NCBI RefSeq assembly: GCF_024296685.1 | Contig: NZ_CP100763.1 | Location: 1,922,001 to 1,986,000 of the forward strand | DNA: 64,000 bases | Direction of reading: 5' to 3' | Source: Natrinema marinum | GTDB lineage: Archaea > Halobacteriota > Halobacteria > Halobacteriales > Natrialbaceae | In this document: in pieces, positions 34,762-42,840 of the stretch | Position numbering within the stretch: the stretch's first letter is position 1 | How the letters are laid out: every line of letters begins with the position of its first letter | Position numbers and translations under genes: made by a program | Notes under the pieces: generated by a model | The model's input: only the letters and a program-made list of their open reading frames with translations | Database searches by the model: none | Told to the model about the DNA's origin: nothing

Positions 34762-36726
34762 TCACAGCGGTAGGACGCGGAGCAGATACAGCTGCCAGGC
34801 GACCAGAAGCGCGAGGAGCGTCGCTCCCGTGTAGTGCACCCTGAGTGGCGTGTTCCAGTAGTCCCCACGCCAGACGAACCCGGTCGCGATGACGCAACCA
34901 GCCGTTCCCGCGAGTGCGACGTAGCGGAGTCCCTTCCCGGCCTGGAGGGCGAGCGACGGTGAGGCGACCTCCGCGTTGAGATTAATCCAGGCGAGTACGA
35001 AGATCACCAGGACGACGAGCCACAGGAGACTCACCGCACCGAGGAGCCCCCGGGTGAGTCGTTCGCGCCTCGTCGGAGCGTCTCGGTCGCGCACTCGCCG
35101 CCAGAGCGGTGCGCCGAACCACAGCGAGAGGACCGAGGCGAACGCCAGCACTCCGACAGCGAGGACGCTCTGCAGGACGGTCAGTGATTCGTACCACGGG
35201 ACGCGCTCGTAGGTCGCCGGCCCGAACGCACCCCGGAACAGGTGGGTCGCTCGGCCGTCCTCGTCGAACCGGAAGACGAGGATCTCGTCGCCGCCGACCT
35301 CCTCGTAGACGCCGGGTCGGCGTTCGACCCACCTGCGCGTCCCCTCGCCGAGTCGCTCGGTCGTGAGGGAACCGTCGTCGGTCGCCTCGACCGTGTAGGT
35401 CCGGGTCATCACGCCGAGGATCCGTTGCCACGAGGACTCCGAGATTGTCAGCGATCGATAGTCACCGGCCAGCGCTTCGGCTCTGTCGGCAGCGCCCGCC
35501 GGTGGATCCACGAGCGGCGCGTCCGAACGCGGGTAGTACCGGTCGGTGAATTCCTCGAGGAGTTCGAATCGAGCGGCGTGACCGCCGGGCGCGTTGTATG
35601 CGACGAACAGGCCGACGTCTCGCTCCGGGAAGAGCGCGAGCAGGCTCTTGAAGCGGGGGGTGTCACCCCAATGGCCGACGATCTGCTCGCCGTTGCGATC
35701 CATCTCGATGAATCCGTAGGCCATCCCGTTGAGTTCGGGGACGGCGCGTGATTTCGTGAAGTGACGACGATGCATGTCCTCGACGGACTCCGCCTCGAGG
35801 ACGCGTGCGGAGCCATATGCCCCCTCGTTCAGTTGGGCCAGCATGAACCGACCCATGTCCGTCCCCGTGGTCCGGAACGACCCGCCCTCAGGCGGCAGCG
35901 TCCAGACCAACGGCGGGTGCGCCCGGTAGTCCCCGTTCTGAGACGTGTACCCGATAGCTCGCCGCTGCTCGAGCCGATCCGGGAGGGGCTGGGCGTACGT
36001 GGTATCGTTCATCCCGAGCGGGGTGAAAATCCGCCCGTCGACGTACTCGACGAACGTCGTGTCGTACTGCTCGGCGAGAACGTGCCCGGCGAGTGCCGTT
36101 CCGTAGTTGGAGTAGGCGACGAACTCGCCCGGCGGCCGGACGCGGGCCGGCCGGTGCTCGGCGAGAATCTCTTCCATCGGACGGATCTCCGCGGGATCGT
36201 CGACGACCATCCCGTCGAGCGTGTCCTCGAACCCCGCCGAATGGGTGCCGAGGTGCTCGAGAGTGATCGGTTCGGAGTATGTATCCGGGACGGAAACCTC
36301 GGAGTCACGCAGGTAGTCGTTCACGTCGCGGTCGCGGTCCAGCCGGCCGTCTTCGACGCCCTGCATCACCGCCGTCCAGGTCACGAGCTTGCCGGTTGAA
36401 CCGATGCTGAAGACGGTCTCGTTGGCGACGACTGGCCGACCGGACTCGAGGTCGGCGTAGCCGTAGCCCTTCGCGAGGACCACCTCATCGTCTTTGACGG
36501 CGACGACGGTCGCACCCGGGACGCGGTGGCGCTCCACGTGGTCGGCCATCGTCTCATCGAGCCAGCGCTCGAACTCATCCCGATCAGACAGGTCGGCCGA
36601 TTCGGCCTGCCCGACAGAGTCGGCCGAGCGAGCCGTCGACGTGGTGGATGTCGCTACGGCGGGCGTGCTCGCGAGAACGACGACCAGCGCCACCACGACG
36701 GCGGTGTGGATCGAAGAGCGGTTCAC
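34762..36726 (-). CDS. Secreted class C beta-lactamase-like serine hydrolase with membrane tail
   Basis: A 654-residue protein with a Sec-type signal (about 7-26), a beta-lactamase/DD-peptidase-like domain with SIGSTGK (S110-xx-K113) and AYSNYG (Y205, N207), a middle domain of about 100 residues, and three or four C-terminal membrane helices (about 525-654). As archaea of this group lack peptidoglycan, it is more likely an esterase or peptidase acting outside the cell. The membrane tail would hold it at the surface next to the intramembrane protease encoded downstream. Confidence 0.9.
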   Translation of the reverse strand: MNRSSIHTAVVVALVVVLASTPAVATSTTSTARSADSVGQAESADLSDRDEFERWLDETMADHVERHRVPGATVVAVKDDEVVLAKGYGYADLESGRPVVANETVFSIGSTGKLVTWTAVMQGVEDGRLDRDRDVNDYLRDSEVSVPDTYSEPITLEHLGTHSAGFEDTLDGMVVDDPAEIRPMEEILAEHRPARVRPPGEFVAYSNYGTALAGHVLAEQYDTTFVEYVDGRIFTPLGMNDTTYAQPLPDRLEQRRAIGYTSQNGDYRAHPPLVWTLPPEGGSFRTTGTDMGRFMLAQLNEGAYGSARVLEAESVEDMHRRHFTKSRAVPELNGMAYGFIEMDRNGEQIVGHWGDTPRFKSLLALFPERDVGLFVAYNAPGGHAARFELLEEFTDRYYPRSDAPLVDPPAGAADRAEALAGDYRSLTISESSWQRILGVMTRTYTVEATDDGSLTTERLGEGTRRWVERRPGVYEEVGGDEILVFRFDEDGRATHLFRGAFGPATYERVPWYESLTVLQSVLAVGVLAFASVLSLWFGAPLWRRVRDRDAPTRRERLTRGLLGAVSLLWLVVLVIFVLAWINLNAEVASPSLALQAGKGLRYVALAGTAGCVIATGFVWRGDYWNTPLRVHYTGATLLALLVAWQLYLLRVLPL

Positions 36727-36865
36727 GTGGCAGACCTCGGCGCGGTGGTGCTCGATCCGAATACCCGGTTCCCGGACGAGCGGGGAAACCGGTCCGCCGG
36801 TGAGGGCTCGTGCGGGGTCGGCACGCGTCCGACTATGGGGTCAGAGGTGTGGTTCATGCAGAGTG

Positions 36866-37549
36866 CTAGACGGACGGCTCCGCCCCCTCGCTCTCTGCGA
36901 GCAGGTAACCGCCGAAGGCGACCAACCAGAGCATCACGGGGTAGACGATCATCCGTTCGGTGCCGCCATGACCGATCGGCCCGAACGCCGCGGCGTTGCC
37001 GGCGTCGCCGAGGACCATCAGAACGACGAAGACGAGGCCCGAACCGCCCGCAATAACCGAGAGGAGCCGCATCGCGCTGCGGAGTCGAGCGGCCGTCCCG
37101 AGCGCCTGGACGTTGAAGAACAGGAACGCCAACAGCGCGAACAGGCCGTGGAGACCACCGGTGTCGAGCGGGAACAGCCCGGCACCGACCGCACCGAGAC
37201 CGGCGAGCGTGTAGACGATCAGCAGCCAGCGCGCCCCGTGGGTGCGGTAGAACAGGTATCCGCCCGCGAGATTGAGCACGCCGACGAGCACGAGCGACGT
37301 GTTGAACAGGAGCGCCGTCTCGGGAAACGTTCCGAGGTCACTGATGGCCCCGCCGCGGAAATCGTACCCAGGGACCATCGCTGCCGCGAGCATGATGACC
37401 GTCATGAAACCGGCGGCGAGAACGAGGAACGACAGGCCGGCGAGTTGCAGACTCTCGAGCGTCACGCCCCGGATCGAGAAGGTCGGTCGGTCACGGGTTT
37501 CGAACTGTGTCGTGACACCCTCCTCGCCGTTTACGGCGAGGCTTCCCAC
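36866..37549 (-). CDS. DUF998 family membrane protein, N terminus altered by IS insertion
   Basis: A polytopic protein with about six helices and the DUF998 pattern near the first loop (GYDFRGGAISDLGTFPE). The frame can be read from a GTG at 37547-37549, giving 227 residues, but its first 14 or so codons lie in the terminal hairpin of the adjacent TnpB element. An internal GTG at 37463-37465 (VTLESLQLAG) gives 199 residues, nearer to the family's usual size, and may be the native start. Function of DUF998 proteins is unknown. Confidence 0.75.
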   Translation of the reverse strand: MGSLAVNGEEGVTTQFETRDRPTFSIRGVTLESLQLAGLSFLVLAAGFMTVIMLAAAMVPGYDFRGGAISDLGTFPETALLFNTSLVLVGVLNLAGGYLFYRTHGARWLLIVYTLAGLGAVGAGLFPLDTGGLHGLFALLAFLFFNVQALGTAARLRSAMRLLSVIAGGSGLVFVVLMVLGDAGNAAAFGPIGHGGTERMIVYPVMLWLVAFGGYLLAESEGAEPSV

Positions 37550-37550
37550 G
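37512..37550 (-). repeat. Right-end hairpin of the TnpB element
   Basis: Stem 37522-37530 / 37533-37541 (9 bp, 2-nt loop), with flanks GTGGGAAG before and GGGTGTCA after on the minus strand. The same organisation, diverged, occurs alone at 42484-42519. This is the structure recognised by TnpA and forms part of the guide RNA scaffold in TnpB systems. Confidence 0.7.
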
Positions 37551-37565
37551 CATGGGGAATACCAG

Positions 37566-38903
37566 TCAGTCGTCGTCTTCAGAACCTTCGGTTCTGGCGG
37601 ACTGCACGAGACCTTCGGTTCTGGCGGACTGCACGAGACCTTCGGTCTCGTGAATGCTGGCAGAGGGTTCAGACTCTTCGTAGGCCGTGAGCGTCATCTG
37701 CGCTGGTACGCTCTGCTCACGGTGAGTCGTGGCGGTGTCACAATCGCACCCATCCCGAGACGAGTCATCGCGTCCAGCCTTATCAAGCGGGACGCTCTCT
37801 CCCCACGGGTCAACCCGTCGTGCGATATTCGCAGAAGCGTTGATGTCGGCCTGAAACGTCGAAACGTGGCAGTCGCCGTTCGGGCACCGGAACTCGGCTT
37901 GGGAGTTCCGCCGACCGATGCGGTGGCACGAGTGGCACGTCTGCGAGGTGTACGCCGGATTCACGTACTTGACAGGGATGCCTGCTTCCGTCGCCTTGTC
38001 CTCGATACGCCTTTGCAGCCGGGCGAACGCCCACGAGTGAAGCCGACGGTTCATGTACTTCCCGTAGTCGAGACGCTCACGGATGTACGTCAAGTCCTCC
38101 ATTACCAACACCGGATTATCGAACTGTTGGGCGTACTCAACGGCTTCCCGAGACGCCTTCTCCACGATGTCGGTGAGCGCGTTCTGGTAGTGCGAGAAGC
38201 GGTCTTCAATCCGCCACTCGGATGCGTCACGCTCTTGGAGTCGTTTCAGGGTCGTATGCATCTCTTTGCGGAGATGCTTCGCTCTGCTTCCGCTACACAC
38301 GAACGGGTCAGTCGGAGAACCACCCTTGAGGGCACAGCCCGTGATGAGGGCGGTTTCTCCGATGTCTAAACCGATGTGTGTGGCGTCACAGTCTGTCTCT
38401 GGTTCTTCGACCGAGTACTCGACGGTGACGTGTAGTACCCAGTTTTTCCGGTGCTTCTGAAGCCGTATCTCACCCGCCTTCGCGTCCTCGGATACGAGGT
38501 CGTGCCAGAGGCCTTCTTGCTCGGGGTTGATGCGGAGCGGAATCCAGAAGTTCGTTCCCCGACCGGGGCGTGGAACCCACCACGTGAACTCGTAGTCGCG
38601 TTCCTCGGAGTGGTCGAACGTCGCAGCCTGATTCGTAAGCCGTATCGGGTGTTCGTCGTCCAACTGTTTGGCGTTGTACGTCTTCCACAGTTTCGGAACG
38701 TAGTTGCAGAGCGCGGCTTTGGCCTGATACGGCAGGTCGTAGGGAGTCACGATGTCGCTGACTGCCGACATGGTACTCGCCCCGGCATCGAACGCCTCTT
38801 GCAGACTGTCACGGTACGTTACAAGTAGGTCATTCAGTTTAGACTGCTTGTGCGCGGTGGGTGGGGCGAACGTCGCTTGAAGCGTCTTAGTTATCGTCGT
38901 CAC
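37566..38903 (-). CDS. tnpB: TnpB RNA-guided nuclease
   Basis: A 445-residue TnpB, start at a GTG. The RuvC-like acidic triad is intact: D180 (HIGLDIGETA), E269 (VMEDLTYI) and D353 (QADINASAN), and the zinc-binding cysteines are C323, C326, C340 and C345. TnpB cuts DNA matching the guide next to a short adjacent motif and helps the element persist. The last 25 residues come from a tandem 27-bp duplication (EGLVQSART repeated), an unusual tail. Overlaps a small upstream frame by 17 nt. Confidence 0.95.
   Translation of the reverse strand: MTTITKTLQATFAPPTAHKQSKLNDLLVTYRDSLQEAFDAGASTMSAVSDIVTPYDLPYQAKAALCNYVPKLWKTYNAKQLDDEHPIRLTNQAATFDHSEERDYEFTWWVPRPGRGTNFWIPLRINPEQEGLWHDLVSEDAKAGEIRLQKHRKNWVLHVTVEYSVEEPETDCDATHIGLDIGETALITGCALKGGSPTDPFVCSGSRAKHLRKEMHTTLKRLQERDASEWRIEDRFSHYQNALTDIVEKASREAVEYAQQFDNPVLVMEDLTYIRERLDYGKYMNRRLHSWAFARLQRRIEDKATEAGIPVKYVNPAYTSQTCHSCHRIGRRNSQAEFRCPNGDCHVSTFQADINASANIARRVDPWGESVPLDKAGRDDSSRDGCDCDTATTHREQSVPAQMTLTAYEESEPSASIHETEGLVQSARTEGLVQSARTEGSEDDD
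37585..37646. repeat. 27-bp tandem repeat in the tnpB 3' end
   Basis: Two identical copies of a 27-bp unit (37585-37611 and 37612-37638) followed by a partial third. The unit keeps the reading frame (nine codons). It lies in the part of tnpB that usually doubles as guide-RNA scaffold. Confidence 0.8.
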
Positions 38904-39030
38904 TGATGTCTAATCCTTTCTCGATTAGTTCAGCGTAGGCACGAGGATGTCGGATGCCATTATCGCGGGCGTAGTCCTTCACCCGTTCGTGAAGGGCGCT
39001 TCCCCGCTCCAGATCGATTTCAGTTCGCAC
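38887..39030 (-). CDS. Small ribbon-helix-helix-like protein coupled to tnpB
   Basis: A GTG at 39028-39030 opens 47 residues: a short strand (RTEIDL), a helix (GSALHERVKDYARDNGI), a turn and a second helix (HPRAYAELIEKGLDI). This is the ribbon-helix-helix layout of small DNA-binding proteins. Its stop lies inside tnpB, 17 nt past the tnpB start, so translation is probably coupled. It may be an autoregulator of the element. No database match was possible, so the fold is inferred from pattern. Confidence 0.6.
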   Translation of the reverse strand: MRTEIDLERGSALHERVKDYARDNGIRHPRAYAELIEKGLDISDDDN

Positions 39031-39065
39031 AATTTTTTGTACGTTATTTTGGTACTAATAGGTTC

Positions 39066-39379
39066 CGTATGGTATCCGGACTGCTGTAGACGGTAGATTG
39101 CACAGTCAAGTGACGCGATTCACGCTCACTCTAAGGGGTGGGATTCTCTCGCTGTTTAAACATAGGTAGGAATCGACTTCATCGCAACTGGTGAGGTACT
39201 CGAGCAGCCAAACAGCGTTATGATTGGGCACCTCAGCGGCGGTCATAAGACGCTGGCTGCGGTCAGCTTCAGTATCGCTAGTGCGATGTTCATAGGTCAC
39301 AGGAGTACACGGTCAGCCTGCGAGGGACCCAAAACCGACGTAGAGAACGAAGCGTGTCCGAACCGGGCTTCCAAGTCAG
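39066..39379. other. Spacer beyond the TnpB element
   Basis: About 310 bp between the element and the alpha/beta hydrolase gene. Short frames here are not protein-like. It may include the far end of the element and the promoter of the hydrolase gene; nothing definite is seen. Confidence 0.4.
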
Positions 39380-40288
39380 GTGACGACCAGCCACGAACTC
39401 ATCGACGTCGGGACCGTCCAGGTTAGTGCGCTCCTCCTGCGCGATGCGAAGTTCTTCGCCCGGTCGCTCGACTCGCGGCCGCTCGTCGAGGTGGCGAGCG
39501 AATCGGAGGCCAGTGTCGACGACCTCAGTAGCGCTGGTGAGCGGACCGTGGCCGTCGACACACCCATCGGGGCGTTCGAGGCGGCGTACATGCCCTGGCA
39601 GTGGCGGGGTCCGGACTATCCGACGCTCATCTATCACCACGGGAGCGGCGAGCGACCGTTCGACTTCGGGCGGATCAGTTCGAACTCGTTTCGGCGGTTG
39701 TTCGTCGCAACCGACGACGGGATCCCGGCCAACGTCGTGGCCGTCAGGGCCCCGTTCCACGACGGGTCGACTATGGATTACGCCCAGGCGATGGGTGACC
39801 TCGAGAACTTCGTTGGGATGATCGCCTCCTCGGTCGCCCTCATCGACGCACTCGCGACACAGGCGAGCGATCGAACCAGTAGCTCGGTCCTCGCATCGGG
39901 CATCAGCCTCGGTGGCTGGGCTATCAACCTCCACCGGGCCTGCTTCGACTCCGTCGATCGGTACATCCCGATCTTCGCCGGAGCTGCGCTAGGCGAGATG
40001 TTCGTCTCGTCAGTCTATCGGAAAATGACCGCTGAAGCGGCTCGATATCAGCCAGATCAACTCCGTGAGGTACTCGACTTCGAGGCGGAGTTTAGGGCCG
40101 TCGAGGCAGCCGACTGTTTCCCGCTTCTCGCCCGGTGGGATCGCATCATCGAGTACAACCGACAGCGATCGGCTTACAGGGGGCTGTCGCTGTCCGTACT
40201 GGAGAAAGGCCACGTCACTGGGTCGCTTGCGACCGCTCAGCTCCGTGAGCACAACCTCTGTGTCCTCTCAGCGTATGCAACCGACTAG
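39380..40288 (+). CDS. Alpha/beta hydrolase
   Basis: 302 residues from a GTG. The fold is suggested by LIYHHGSGERPFDF (oxyanion HG, near 85-98), the nucleophile elbow SGISLGGWAIN (Ser near residue 175) and a late GHV histidine (EKGHVTGS). No signal peptide. Lies between the TnpB element and a PAS regulator and has no clear partner; substrate unknown. Confidence 0.82.
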   Translation: MTTSHELIDVGTVQVSALLLRDAKFFARSLDSRPLVEVASESEASVDDLSSAGERTVAVDTPIGAFEAAYMPWQWRGPDYPTLIYHHGSGERPFDFGRISSNSFRRLFVATDDGIPANVVAVRAPFHDGSTMDYAQAMGDLENFVGMIASSVALIDALATQASDRTSSSVLASGISLGGWAINLHRACFDSVDRYIPIFAGAALGEMFVSSVYRKMTAEAARYQPDQLREVLDFEAEFRAVEAADCFPLLARWDRIIEYNRQRSAYRGLSLSVLEKGHVTGSLATAQLREHNLCVLSAYATD

Positions 40289-40552
40289 TGACCGAGCTCC
40301 CCCTGCTCGCTCACTGCTCTGCGGTTCGCTCCGTGGGGTGGGAGTTTCTCTGTCACCGACGACACGTGCAGGGATCACATCCCGATAGCGTGCTCTCGCA
40401 ACGACCACGAGAATAGAGTTCTTGTATGTCCATCAGGACCACCGGGCCCGAGGACAGCTCCAGTCTCACCAGGCGTTGATTCGTCAGGTAGTCAGAGATT
40501 GCCGTCGAGCGCGCAATGCTCAATGTAACCTGACAGTTACCTGTAGGACAAA

Positions 40553-40580
40553 GTGGAGATACCGTCAACGATATCTCCAC
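40553..40580. promoter_or_regulatory. Inverted repeat before the PAS/HTH regulator
   Basis: Perfect 9-bp arms gtggagata / tatctccac (40553-40561 and 40572-40580) separated by 10 nt, ending 18 nt before the ATG at 40599. Spacing of about one DNA turn and a half suits a dimeric regulator or an RNA hairpin covering the start site. Confidence 0.5.
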
Positions 40581-40598
40581 AACAGCCTATTGCGGTGT

Positions 40599-41936
40599 AT
40601 GAACGGCGGAGCACCCCCGGCTCCAGAGGGAACCGAAGAACTCCTTCCGATCCTCGAGCCGGGCGTGCCCTATACCTCGCGTGAAATCGCGGATGAACTC
40701 GAGTGTGCTCGGACGACAGCGTACAAGAAACTCCAACAGTTGGCCGAGTCCGGCATCCTGCATACAAAGAAGGTCGGTGCTCGCGGGCGGGTATGGTGGG
40801 TTCCACCGAGAGTAGAGCAGTTCGAATCGGGATCTGCTAGAGATGCGTCCGAGAAACAGTACGGAGAGCTCGCCGCCAGTGAACAGCAGTTCCGCGCCGT
40901 GTTCGAAGAAGCGTTCGACGCGATACTGATCGCTGACGATGACGCGCAGTACGTCGACGCGAACCCAGCGGCGTGCGAACTGTTCGGTCTCCCGCGAGAG
41001 GAACTTCTCGGCCGAACGATCGCCGACTTCGCCGCCGAGGGATACGACGTCGAGACGGCGTGGCAAAATTTCCAGGCGTCGGACCGAGATCGAGGCCTCT
41101 TTCCGTTGGTCCGTGCCGACGGCGAGCACCGACTCGTCGAATTCGCCGCAACACCGAACATTCTCCCGAACAGACATTTGTCGGTGATCCGAGACGTCAC
41201 CGAGCGGCGAAAAGCGGAGAAAAAGCTGGAAGACGAACGAGAACTGAAACGGCAGTCCCAGGAGACACTCGCCGCAGATACAATAATACAACTTGAGATT
41301 CAGATCGAAGATGACGTTTTCAGTCGATTCTCCGCCGAACTGAGCTGCAGTTGTGAGTTCGAAGGGATGGTTTCGGCTTCAGAAGGAGGGTTGCTCCAAT
41401 ATGTCACTGTGGCGGGAGCGCCACCCGAAGCCGTCCAGGCGATGGCGGCCGAATCCCCCGAGGTGGATGAATACCGCGTCGTTTTTGAATCCGACAGAGT
41501 GACGCTCTTAGAGCTAGCGCTGGCGGAGTCACCCATTCAAACGCTTGTCGAAGCCGGGGCAAGCGGTCACTCGATGCGAACCACCGGGGGTCTTACGACG
41601 GTCATCGCCGAACTCGGGGCTCACGCAGACCTCCAGCAACTTCTCAACGAGGTCGAGACGGAATATCCCGGCGCAGAGGTCGTTGCAAAGCGCATCTTGG
41701 ACCGGCCGGTCACGACGACGAGACAGTATCGCGAGTCACTCACCAGTGACATGACCGACAGGCAGGCGGAGGTCTTTCGAGCGGCGTATCTCGCGGGCTA
41801 CTTCGAGTGGCCCAGAAATAGCCAGGCGGAGACGATTGCGGCATCAATGGGAATCGCCGCCTCGACGTGGCTTCGCCACCTGCGACTCGCTGAGGGAAAG
41901 GTCGCTCGTTGGTTCTTCGAAGAGCTAGATGACTAG
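40599..41936 (+). CDS. Bacterio-opsin-activator-type regulator with PAS domain
   Basis: Start at the ATG 40599; the longer reading adds 59 residues of unlike sequence. The 445-residue protein has an N-terminal winged helix (YTSREIADELECARTTAYKKL, about 22-42), a PAS domain (about 80-200, FRAVFEEAFDAILIADDD), the GAF/BAT-type middle domain (EIQIEDDVFSRFSAELSCSC) and a C-terminal HTH_10 (MTDRQAEVFRAAYLAGYFEWPR...TIAASMGIAASTWLRHLR). It is a sensor-regulator of transcription, signal unknown. Confidence 0.9.
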   Translation: MNGGAPPAPEGTEELLPILEPGVPYTSREIADELECARTTAYKKLQQLAESGILHTKKVGARGRVWWVPPRVEQFESGSARDASEKQYGELAASEQQFRAVFEEAFDAILIADDDAQYVDANPAACELFGLPREELLGRTIADFAAEGYDVETAWQNFQASDRDRGLFPLVRADGEHRLVEFAATPNILPNRHLSVIRDVTERRKAEKKLEDERELKRQSQETLAADTIIQLEIQIEDDVFSRFSAELSCSCEFEGMVSASEGGLLQYVTVAGAPPEAVQAMAAESPEVDEYRVVFESDRVTLLELALAESPIQTLVEAGASGHSMRTTGGLTTVIAELGAHADLQQLLNEVETEYPGAEVVAKRILDRPVTTTRQYRESLTSDMTDRQAEVFRAAYLAGYFEWPRNSQAETIAASMGIAASTWLRHLRLAEGKVARWFFEELDD

Positions 41937-41973
41937 CGTCAACTGCTATTCTCATACAGTGGGACGATGTCCC

Positions 41974-42327
41974 ATGGAAGAGAGAGAGATCATGTTTCAG
42001 GACGACAGCGGCCTGGCCGAGTCTGCACAACTGCGAAACGAACTCTTCTACCAGCTCAGCCATCCGATGCGGAGACGGATTCTTCGCGAACTCGTTTCGG
42101 CCGGTCCTGGAACGGCTTTCAGTATCAACGACCCCGAGATCGAGAGACCCTGGTCGGAGTCAGACCGATTGGAACTTCGTCACAACCACCTCCCGAGGCT
42201 CACTGCGGTTGGCTACGTGAGGTGGGATCGAGAGACCGACACGATCACTCGCGGACCTCTCTTCGGAACTATCGCACCGGTGTTAACCCTGCTAATGGAA
42301 TACCAACTTCTGCTTCCAGCTGGGTAA
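41974..42327 (+). CDS. Winged-helix regulator, DUF7344-like
   Basis: 117 residues from the ATG at 41974; an upstream ATG (41929) overlapping the previous stop is possible. It shows FYQLSHPMRRRILRELVSAG, a typical halophilic winged-helix core, and LRHNHLPRLTAVGYVRWDRE, the recognition and wing region. It follows the PAS regulator closely and may be co-expressed. Target unknown. Confidence 0.78.
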   Translation: MEEREIMFQDDSGLAESAQLRNELFYQLSHPMRRRILRELVSAGPGTAFSINDPEIERPWSESDRLELRHNHLPRLTAVGYVRWDRETDTITRGPLFGTIAPVLTLLMEYQLLLPAG

Positions 42328-42483
42328 CGTGTCGAGAACCGGGCTACTGCACGGCGAGCCAACACCATCGCACGTTCGACGAACTGAAGAAGTTGAGATT
42401 TCGGGAGACCATCCATCATCACTTACGCTACTCACTCTTATGTTCCTCAGCAAGGGTTTTAACTAGGCCACAATATCCCAACG

Positions 42484-42519
42484 TGGAATCCTCGCCCTTC
42501 AGCGCGGAGAGGATGTCAA
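42484..42519 (+). repeat. Solo right end of an IS200/IS605-type element
   Basis: The sequence GTGGAATCCTCGCCC, a loop, then GCGGAGAGGATGTCA aligns position by position with the end of the intact TnpB element at 37512-37550 (GTGG, CCTCGCC stem, GG-GAGG-TGTCA). No tnpB or tnpA lies next to it, so it is a remnant. It directly abuts a truncated ATPase pseudogene. Confidence 0.6.
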
Positions 42520-42798
42520 GTGAGCCCGTTGTTTGAACGCCTCTGCCAGCGCGAGTTCCCGGAGCTCATCGACCGACGATTCCATGACATCGGGCAGTGG
42601 TGATTCAAGGAATACGAACTGGACGTCCTCGGCCTCACCGACGAGAGACTTGTCACCGGTGAGTGCACGTTCACCGCCCGCCCCGTGAGTGAATGTGTCC
42701 TCGCCGAGCTCGAACGAACAGCAGCGGAAATGGGAATCCAACCCGAGAAGGACCCGCTCGCGAATCGACCGACGGCGGACGGAGGTACGTATAAATAG
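42520..42798 (+). pseudogene. Remnant of archaeal ATPase with DUF234 domain
   Basis: A frame with an in-frame TGA encodes LFERLCQREFPELIDRRF, HDIGQW, stop, then FKEYELDVLGLTDERLVTGE, CTFTARPVSECVLAELE. This is the C-terminal DUF234 nuclease-like region of archaeal AAA ATPases: (G/Q)WW-(K)-EIDVV, then GECK(F/W). The N-terminal ATPase part is missing and the nonsense codon replaces the second tryptophan position, so the gene is dead. Confidence 0.75.
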
Positions 42799-42840
42799 TG
42801 GTAACATACAACATACCACGGACGACCGGATGTGACTAAG

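Larger units (their letters stand above)
37509..39065 (-). mobile_element. IS200/IS605-superfamily element carrying tnpB only
   Basis: The element holds tnpB and a small upstream frame and no TnpA transposase. Its tnpB-distal end is marked by the hairpin at 37522-37541 followed by a GTGTCA-like terminus (minus strand, 37512-37518). The opposite end lies in AT-rich DNA past 39030 and its exact base is not determined. Such elements are moved in trans by TnpA; the transcript over the 3' end of tnpB usually supplies the guide (omega/re) RNA, which here would cover roughly 37510-37700 and have its guide in the flanking DUF998 gene. Confidence 0.75.

Noticed and set aside
37585-37646. Possible CRISPR-like direct repeats
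   Set aside because: Copies are directly adjacent with no spacers and lie inside tnpB; a tandem duplication explains them.
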